Source of the DNA: Piliocolobus tephrosceles
Lineage: Eukaryota > Chordata > Mammalia > Primates > Cercopithecidae
Length of the DNA: 64,000 nt
Assembly: GCF_002776525.5 (NCBI RefSeq)
Contig: NC_045443.1
Location: forward strand, 55,195,307-55,259,306
Reading direction: 5' to 3'
The position numbers and the translations under genes are program-made. Shown one piece after another: positions 56,688 to 64,000 of the stretch. The first letter of the stretch is position 1. Each line of letters starts with the position of its first letter. The notes beneath the pieces were generated by a model. It made no database searches. It was not told the DNA's origin and saw nothing but the letters and a program-made list of their open reading frames with translations.

Positions 56688-58069
56688 AAATGACTCAATG
56701 GACTCCAGTATCACAACTTGCCACCAGGTGTTGCTCTCCAACATCTGAATTCTAGCTTAAAAACTTTAGGAGGTTTTGGGCTATGCAATAGTTATTAGAT
56801 TTTAGCTTTAACAATTCCAAAATGTGTGCGTGGAATTTATTTAACATAGAGGAATATCAGCAGAGTTTTGTTACTTGAAATCTGATGATAAAAGTTTCAA
56901 TTTATAGTTCAATCCTATGGACATGGTAAGACTTTGGTCTTTAACTCAGTTCTGTGTTCTGCTTAGAGATGGTGTGGATTTGAATCCAGTAAAGCTAGAA
57001 AGGGGTGAAGCTGGTCCATTGTTAGAAGATTGATTCTTTGAAAAAAAAATAGGGCCTGGATTTTCATTTGACAGACATCAGCTCAATTAGATCAGTGCTT
57101 TCAAGATGGCTCTTTCCTCTAGACTAGGAGAAATGTGAAGAGAACACTTATTTATTGAGTGCCTATTTTTTTTCACATACTTTAAATTTTACTTTAGTCC
57201 CCACACCAACCTTTTGAAGTAGATCTTTGTATCTCTATGTTATAGATGAAGAAATCTAGGGCGAGACAGATTAATTGATGTGTCCAAGGTTACATAGCTG
57301 TCAAATAACACAACTGAGGCTTGATTTCAAAGCATACTTTTGCCTTCCACTTTATGGTGTCATCTCTGTCATGTCTCATACCCAAAGTATGTCATCATGC
57401 CCATCATGCACAGATGCATGATTAAAATAAAAGCTCTTTGATATCCAACTTCAATTTCAGTTAACTGTCTTCTAACACATTCATTTAATCAGCCATGGTA
57501 GCAATCTTGTTCAAGTAAGGTTAGTAGATTCATGTTGATAATGAGCTTGATAAATAAGTTGGTAAAAGGATACTGTTTCAACTGAAGACATTTTTGAAGC
57601 AGTTATTTGTATGTTTTAATGGATAAAAAGTAATTTTACTATAGGATCTTTTTGGGGCCTCAGTGCTCAGGGCAGATGGAATCCCGTCAATCAAACTTTC
57701 AGATAATAACAATTTAGCCACCAGAGAGAAAGAAGCAATGCCCATATTGATACATAGTAGTTTACAGAGCCACCGAACAGAAGCTATTATGGCTGCTTGT
57801 AGGACCACTGAGTGGGAAAGCCTGCCATGTTGCTGTTATGGCAGATATGATTATCTGGAGGCTGTCTGCAAGGAGAATCCACCCATAAGTGATTCAGAAG
57901 CTATCACATTCTATCAAGGAAAAAAAAGGTGGCTGGAGTCATTTGAGCCCCTTGAACAAAGAGGTCAGAACATGGTCAACTATTTTCAATTTCTTAGTGT
58001 AGACTGATAACTGTAATAAAGTCCACATGATTAGAAAAAGATGATGGAGCAATATTATTAAGTCAGATA
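56688..58069. other. Unique sequence, with a MIR at 57140-57350
   Basis: Includes 56877-56923, the locus matched by the 47 bases at 22559. No gene. A 114-codon plus frame at 57663-58007 shows no family pattern. Confidence 0.45.
57140..57350 (-). mobile_element. MIR element
   Basis: 'tatagatgaagaaatctagggcgagacagattaattgatgtgtccaaggttacatagctgtcaaa' is the reverse MIR core, highly diverged. Confidence 0.7.
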
Positions 58070-58890
58070 GAAGAGGCTTCAAGAAAAAGAGTATTAGAGA
58101 TGAAGAGGGTTTCTACATAACAATAAGGTTCAATTCACCAGGGAGATATAAAAACTTAAATTGATATACACTAGTATCATTTTTAAATACATAAAACAAA
58201 AGTTGACAGAACTGTAAAGAGACAACCATGCCAGACATATCTGGTAGGTGAGTGGGAGATTTTAATCTACTTTTCTCAGTAATTAATAAATAAAGCAGTT
58301 GAAAAATCAAAAAGGATATAGAAAATTCTAATAATACTAATTATGTTATTGGTCCAACAGACATTCACAGATCACTGCACCACCAGTCTTAGGAAATTTT
58401 GAAATATACTTTATGTAATTTATGGATTAAAGCAAAAATTATAGTGAAAAATAAAATACTGAGCAATAATGAATATACAACAAATAATTTATAAGAGACA
58501 TCAAAACAACACCTTTAAGAAAATGTACAGCCATGAATGTATATATTAAAAAAAGAAGAAAGGCTAACAATTAAAGAACTAAGCATGCAACTTAAGACAT
58601 TAGAAAAATAGCAGCAAAACAAATTTCTTCAACAAGGAGGAAGATTATAATAAAGATAGCATATATTAGTGAAAAGGAAAATAAAGATACCACAGAAAGA
58701 CTCAAAAAAGATAATTGTTGTATTTTTGAAAAGATTAATAAATTAACAGTCTTCCTCTGGGAAGAACAATCAAAAAAGGAGAGAAGGCACAAATAGAAGT
58801 TGCTTGGGTGAACAAAACAGTATAACCATAGGTGATGTGGAGATTAAAAAGAAAGTTTAAGAACATAATGAACAACATTTTGCCTATAGA
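58070..58890 (+). mobile_element. Old L1 ORF2 fragment, upstream part
   Basis: A-rich sense-strand L1 text ('gggagattttaatctacttttctcag', 'caacaggtt...'-style spacing, 'gaaaagattaataaatt') fits the endonuclease-to-RT region of an old L1M element, with stops throughout. Possibly one element with 60300-61440, split by later insertions. Confidence 0.65.
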
Positions 58891-59069
58891 TTTTTTTAAA
58901 GCCAAAATGCATCCTTTATTTGTTTGCTTGTTTTTTTGTTTTTGTTTTGGAGAAAAATAATTTGTTGGCTCATGTAACTGGATGTACAAGAATGGACTTA
59001 AGGCACGGCTCAATTCAGGGACTTATGTCATTATATCTGCTCCTTTCTCCTTCTCTTGACTCCACTTAA
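58891..59069. other. T-rich run and fragment of an unnamed repeat
   Basis: A (TTTG)/T-rich run (58915-58949) and 'ttgttggctcatgtaactggatgtac', similar in phrase to the blocks at 13950-14330 and 52385-52780. Confidence 0.35.
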
Positions 59070-60270
59070 ATTTTATTTTTTTTATTCAGGGAAAATATCC
59101 ATATGCAAATTGTCATCTTTACCATTTCAAAATGTACAGTTCAGTGATAGTAAATACATTTATAATCTTTTTTTCCCTTATCATCTTCCCCCTTTCCCTT
59201 CCAGGCCTCTGGTAACCACCAATCTCTAACTCCAGGAGATTCACTTTTTTAGCTTGCACGTAGGAGTGAGAACATAGCTTGCATATATGAGTGAGAACAT
59301 GTGTTTTTCTGTGCTTAGCTTATTTCACTTAACATGATGACCTCCAGTTCCATCCGTATTGCTGCAAATGACAGAATTTCATTTTTTATGGCTAAATAAT
59401 ATTCCACTGTGTGTGTGCATGTGTGTAGGTATATATACACACATACATACATACATATACATGCATTTTCTTTATCCATTCACTTGTTGACGGTCACTTA
59501 GGTTGATTCCATATTTTGGCTATTTGTGAATAGAGCTGCAATAAACATGAGAATAAGATATCTCTTTAATACATTAATTTTCTTTCTTTTTTTTTTTTGT
59601 GATGGAGTCTTGCTCCATTGCCCAGGCTAGAGTGCAATGGTGCGGTCTGGGCTCACTGCAACCTCTGCCTCCTGGGCTCAAGTGATTCTCCTGCCTCAGC
59701 CTCTGGAGTAGCTGGGATTACAGGTGCCTGCCACCATGCCCAGCTAATTTTTGTATTTTTAGTAGAGACGGGGTTTCACCATGTTGGCAAGGCAGGTCTA
59801 GAACTGCTGACCTTGTGATCCGCCTGCACTGGCCTCCCAAAGTGCTGGGATTACAGGCATGAGCCACTGCGCCTAGCATTAATTTTCTTTATTTTGAATG
59901 TATTCCTAGTAGTGAAATTGCTGGATCATCATATGAAAGTTCTATTTTTAGCTTTTTTGAGAAACCTCCATACTGTTCTCCATATTGGTTTTATGAATTT
60001 ACATTCCCACCAATAGTGTGTGAGGGTTCCTCTTTTCCCACATCCTTACCAGCATCTATTGCCTGTCTTTTTGATACAAGGCATTTTAAGTAGAGTGAGG
60101 TGATATCCTGTTATGATTTTGATTTGAATTTTCCTAACGATTAGTGATGTTGTGTATTTTTTTCATATACCTGTTGGTCATTTGTATATCTTCTTTTGAG
60201 AAATGTTCAGATATTTTGACCATTTTTTTGATCGAATTATTTGTTTTGTTTTTTGCTGTTGAGACAAGGG
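59070..60270 (-). mobile_element. Old L1M 3' end, interrupted by an Alu
   Basis: Reverse L1 3' UTR and ORF2 end: 'gatgacctccagttccatccgtattgctgcaaatgacagaatttc', 'tttatccattcacttgttgacggtcacttaggttgattcc', and after the Alu 'gtattcctagtagtgaaattgctggatcat', 'gaaacctccatactgttctccata'. A TG/TATA/CATA tract (about 59408-59465) has grown in the 3' UTR. Confidence 0.85.
59586..59876 (-). mobile_element. Alu element (AluS-like) in L1M
   Basis: Full dimer with T tail at left. Perfect 14-bp duplication cattaattttcttt on both sides (59572-59585, 59877-59890). It includes the opposite-strand sequence of the polymerase III promoter boxes. Confidence 0.96.
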
Positions 60271-60299
60271 TGATTAACTGTCACAATATGTAAGGATGG

Positions 60300-61440
60300 G
60301 TTGTTAAAAAATTCTATTTAAAAGACAAAAATGTACACTATTACCACTTCTATTCAACTTTATATCTTGTCTAACAGGCCAGAAAAGAGAAATAAAAAGT
60401 ATAAAAATTTGAGAAGATATAGAAAGATTAGAACTATTTTTAAATGATATGACTTAACTCCCAAGGGTCTGTAGACAAATTATTAGACTTAATAAGAGTT
60501 TTACAAAGTTGCTTGATATAAGACTATTATACAAAAATCGAATACACTTCCATACATCAACAATGAACAGTTAAAAAACAAAATTTTAACATTTAGCATT
60601 TATAATAGTTTACAAAATAAAAGGTACCTAGGTAAAAATCTCATCAAAGATGTGTGAAATCTTTATAGAGGAAATGATGAAATTTATTGAAAGACATTTA
60701 AAAATGAACAGCCATATCATTTTCAAAGACAAGAAGACTCAATATCATTAAGAAGTAATCTATCTCCAAATTAGTCAATAGATTTAATACAATTTCAGTA
60801 AAAAAAGAAAGGTATTTTTGTGAATCTTGAAAAACTTACTCTAAAATAGAAACTGAGAAGCAAAGAACCAAGAATAGCTAATATATTCCTGAAGCACATG
60901 AGGTTGGGGAACTGATTGTAGTATAATATTGTAGATGACGTGACATTGGTGGATGGGTAGACAAATAGGCCAGTGCAACAGAATAGAGAGTCCAGAAACA
61001 GACACATCCATATAAGGAAAGATATAATAAAAAAAAGATATATTTCAGATCAGTGGTAAAAAATGAAGCACTCAATGGGAAATGCTGTCTTTATGGGAAA
61101 CAGTGCATTACTACTCTTACCATATACAAAATCAGTTAAGGACCTAAATGTTAAAGATGGAAGTTTAAAACTTTTGGAAAAAAGTACTGGAGAATATTTT
61201 TATTTCCTCAGGGTTGGAAAGGCTTTTTCAAAAACAAAACACAGAGAGCATGTACATAAAGGAAATGACTGATAAATTAAACTATACATTACAAATAACT
61301 TCTGTTCATTAAAAGCACAGAAATAGGATGAAAAGGTGAGACACAACTTAAGAGAAGATAATTTCAACTCTACATAACTGGGCAAAGGCTTTTCTTTTGC
61401 AGTTCATACAGAGTTCCTAAAATCAGTAAGAAAAATATGG
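60300..61440 (+). mobile_element. Old L1 ORF2 fragment, C-terminal part
   Basis: Sense L1 text: 'acactattaccacttctattcaactttatat', 'gtagacaaataggccagtgcaacagaatagagagtccagaaacagac', 'gttggaaaggctttttcaaaaac'. No open frame beyond about 70 codons. May continue 58070-58890. Confidence 0.8.
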
Positions 61441-61444
61441 CTCA

Positions 61445-61665
61445 AGTCATTCAGTGATTCTTGAAGTGTCCATGGCAGACCCCATAGATAAATACTAGTG
61501 TAGGCCTTTAGGGTTTTGAAACAAAGCTCTGCCGCCCTCTTCTGATAACTAGTCTTCTTTTGAGAAACACCTGGCTTGCTAGTGGGCCTTAGTAGAAATT
61601 AAACATTGACCATGGGTCACCGAGTTACTACTATGTGATGTACCCACCATGAACACTAGGAGGAA
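61445..61665 (+). mobile_element. Second ERVL pol fragment (reverse transcriptase region)
   Basis: 'ggttttgaaacaaagctctgccgccc...ttgagaaacacctgg...ggccttagtagaaatt...gaccatgggtcaccgag' aligns with 6350-6470 of the first ERVL relic and is the same pol segment from a separate insertion. Every frame is broken. Confidence 0.75.
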
Positions 61666-62721
61666 GTTGCTGTGCTTCTGCAGCAATTCCTGTTATTTGT
61701 TTCCTGGTAAGCATGGTCCTGTTTCGTTTTTTTTTCCTTTCCATCATGGCAGCTTAGTAGAGGCCTCAAAATCTCTTCTCTAACTTTATGAGTGTTGAGA
61801 AGCAGGATGTGGTGGCTCAGATAGCATCAGAGGATTCCTTGAAGCCAGTAGTAGAGGTGGTGGCTACCCAGTCCCCTACTTCCTGATCATGCAGATTGTA
61901 ACTGCTTTGGTGGACCAGTTTTGTCCCATTGCACAGGGAGTTGTTCCTGGAAGTTTAGTGTGTCAGTTCAGGTCGGCTGAGAAGCAGATGTCAAGATGGA
62001 AATTTCTCATGTGAGAGATTTATAGAGGAAAATGTCTGTGAAGAATAAAACCAGGAGGGAGCTGGAGTGGGCAGGGAGAGGTGCAGACCATGATGAGGCT
62101 CTGACATCATCCATAAAATGAGAGGGGAAGGAAGGAGGGTTGAGCAGGAAGAGACCTGGACTGCAGTGCAGCTCTGAGAAAAGTCTCGGCTAGGCTGATG
62201 CGCTGTACCCAAGCACAGCCTGCTTGTCAGAGGGGTCCTGCACTGGGCAGGAGGAACCTGGCTCTAGAACTCCCACTGTACTAACTACTCACTGGCTTGG
62301 AGTCACTGGTTTGGAGCAGGCTGTGTAAGGCGTGGTCTCATGTGGATGCTGGGGTAGGTGCTGAAAGTGGCAACTGCCAGTCAACTGATCTCAGGGCAGG
62401 TTCTTTCTCAAAGAGAGAGCTGAGCAGCACAGTCCCAGGGTTGTTTAACTCAGCCTGGAGGCTTCTTTTTCTGTTTTTCTAATAATTTTTTTTTTTTTTT
62501 TTTTTTTTTTTTAGAGCATCAAAATTCTGTTTCAAATCACTCATCTTAAACTAGCTTGTACAGTTTCTGTTACTTGTAGTTGAACCCTGACTAATGTAAC
62601 TCCAAAGCTCAGCAGACTATCTGATGTATTGTACTTTCTAATTGTAATGTATTGTAGAGGATCAATAATATTTCTTGTATTAATTAATTTAAGCAGAACG
62701 GCTAAAGGTCTTTTAAGAAGC

Positions 62722-62723
<2 letters not shown>
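61666..62723. other. LTR-like and unclassified sequence
   Basis: From 61970 'ggctgagaagcagatgtcaagatggaaatttctcatgtgagagatttatagaggaaaatgtctgtg' reads as an old dispersed repeat in reverse or forward sense (not named). After a T run at 62488-62512 the text 'cagtttctgttacttgtagttgaaccctgactaatgtaac' (62560-62600) is the 3' end of an LTR. No gene. Confidence 0.45.
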
Positions 62724-62769
<46 letters not shown>

Positions 62770-62869
62770 NNNNNNNNNNNNNNNNNNNNNNNNNNNNNNN
62801 NNNNNNNNNNNNNNNNNNNNNNNNNNNNNNNNNNNNNNNNNNNNNNNNNNNNNNNNNNNNNNNNNNNNN

Positions 62870-62920
<51 letters not shown>
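62724..62920. repeat. (TA)n and (TTTA)n tracts around a 100-N gap
   Basis: TA dinucleotides to 62769, N from 62770 to 62869, then TTTA repeats to 62920 that join the 3' tail of the following L1. The tail of a minus-strand L1 reads (TTTA)n here, so the TTTA part grew from its poly(A). Confidence 0.95.
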
Positions 62921-63120
62921 TTATACTTTAAGTTCTGGGATATATGTGCAGAACGTGCAGGTTTGTTACATAGGTATACACGTGCCATGGTGGTTTGCTG
63001 CATCCATCAACCCATCATTTACATTGGGTATTTCTCCTAATGCTATCCCCTCTCCTAGCCCCCGACCTGCTGACAGGCCCCGGTGTGTGATATTCCCCTC
63101 CGTGTCCATGTGTTCTCATT
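62921..63120 (-). mobile_element. Short L1PA 3' UTR fragment
   Basis: 'ttatactttaagttctgggatatatgtgcagaacgtgcagg' through 'gtccatgtgttctcattg' is about 200 bases of the L1PA 3' UTR, strongly 5'-truncated. Close to the 3' UTR of the full-length element at 14754. Confidence 0.93.
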
Positions 63121-64000
63121 GAAGAACAGGATTTAGTACTTTCTAATTTACAAAGTACTTTAGTTAAATAAAACTACCCTGTAATAGGATGTCTGAGCCT
63201 AAGAATCAGTGGAGGGCATATCTTGCTTAGAATATGAATTCCTTCTTTTGTGATAGCAGAGAAAAACTCAGCAATTTTGACATAGTAACAGTGTTGCTTA
63301 CAGCAGTTTAAACATGGTTGTTTGTTGGAATATTTCTGAGGATTCCTTCTGGTCTAGGTTTGAAATTTAAAATTATTCTTTAAATTACCCCCCCCGCCCA
63401 ACAAAATGTTTTCAATTTGCCATTGGTTGACTCCACGGATAGAGAGTGCTAGGGATAGCCAGGTATTTCTTCTAAACCCCCACAGTATAGAGGGCTGACT
63501 GTAATTTGCTTAAGGTCACCCAGTGAGGCTTTGGCTGGGCCAGCAAAGTTATGTCTCTCCACCACTAAGCCAGGATTTGGGGCAGATGAGGAGCATGTGT
63601 GAAGGCCCAGAGGCCAAAGGGATCTGTTTCAGCCATGAGCATGTCTGTGGCTTCTTGGTCCCTGTAGTATCCCCAGGCTTTCCGCAGCATCTGACATGGA
63701 AGGGAGAGTTTGGCATGCGAGTGTCCAGTGTGGTTCTGGTGCAAGATTAGTATGGGGGAGTGACAGGAGATGAGACACTGAAGAGGCTGGCAAGGACAAA
63801 CCCTCACGCACTTTGTACACCGTGTTAAAGGGTTGAAACTTTGTGTTGGTAGATGACAGCCCTGAAGAATTTTAATATAACATAATCAAATTACCGCTTT
63901 AGAAAAATCATTCGGCAACAGATGAAAGATGAACAGCTAGAAGCCGATGAGACTGGAGTGGAGACAGCACACAGAGCCCTGGTGGAAAGGAAGGGGCTGA
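63121..64000. other. Unique sequence to the window end
   Basis: A C run (63389-63396) and a possible weak MIR near 63490-63590 ('aatttgcttaaggtcacccagtgaggctttggctgggcc'); no gene. Confidence 0.4.

Noticed and set aside
55690..56880. Target duplication for the young L1 at 55690-56687
   Set aside because: Only a weak shared 'tgact' was found near both ends, which is not enough to claim.

Overview
The window reads as primate nuclear DNA, most likely from an Old World monkey (macaque, baboon or relative). The evidence is the repeat content: Alu, L1PA, MaLR/ERVL LTRs, MIR, L2 and old DNA transposons. The two youngest L1 3' ends (22150-23431 and 55690-56687) carry a diagnostic-looking 3' UTR with a doubled 'gttgatgggtg' stretch and a 'ggggcctatcatgggga' variant. 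I associate both with cercopithecoid rather than human/ape L1s; this is recalled family knowledge, not a search result. Three N gaps (400, 10 and 100 bp), all inside repeats, show a draft assembly. I find no functional protein-coding gene, tRNA, rRNA or CRISPR array, and the region looks like gene-poor intergenic or intronic DNA.

Layout. 1-3890: an old L1 (+) split by an Alu and an MST-type LTR. 3890-9470: an unnamed ancient repeat, unique sequence, a decayed ERVL pol relic split by a MER2/Tigger1-like element, and a solo MaLR LTR with a perfect 5-bp target duplication. 9470-14740: mostly unique, with hAT, MLT1 and MIR pieces. 14754-21186: a full-length but dead L1PA on the minus strand, bounded by a 16-bp target duplication. 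22134-23763: a young L1 insertion carrying about 290 bp of 3'-transduced sequence, disturbed by an assembly gap and by 47 bp belonging to position 56877. 23764-35317: AT-rich unique sequence with scattered LTR, Tigger, L2 and Alu pieces and some stretches that look like conserved non-coding DNA. 35318-36949: a processed retrocopy of BOD1 (minus strand) with poly(A), target duplications and a CpG-rich 5' end. 36950-43840: unique and ancient repeat DNA, an MLT1 LTR split by a MER1-type hAT element, and an ERV1-like LTR. 43844-43962: a GGAA microsatellite. 44000-54840: LTRs nested with Alu and MLT1, MIRs, a 119-bp local duplication and a 39-bp tandem duplication. 54840-64000: ancient repeats, a young truncated L1 (-), older L1 pieces in both orientations, an Alu, a second ERVL pol fragment, and an (AT)n/(TTTA)n tract with a gap at the tail of another L1.

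Nothing here acts as a cooperating gene set. The interest lies in retrotransposition by-products: the transduction, the inferred 'ghost' L1 allele at 56877, and the BOD1 retrocopy whose longest open frame begins in the flanking target duplication. Subfamily names marked 'like' are by eye and would need RepeatMasker to fix.
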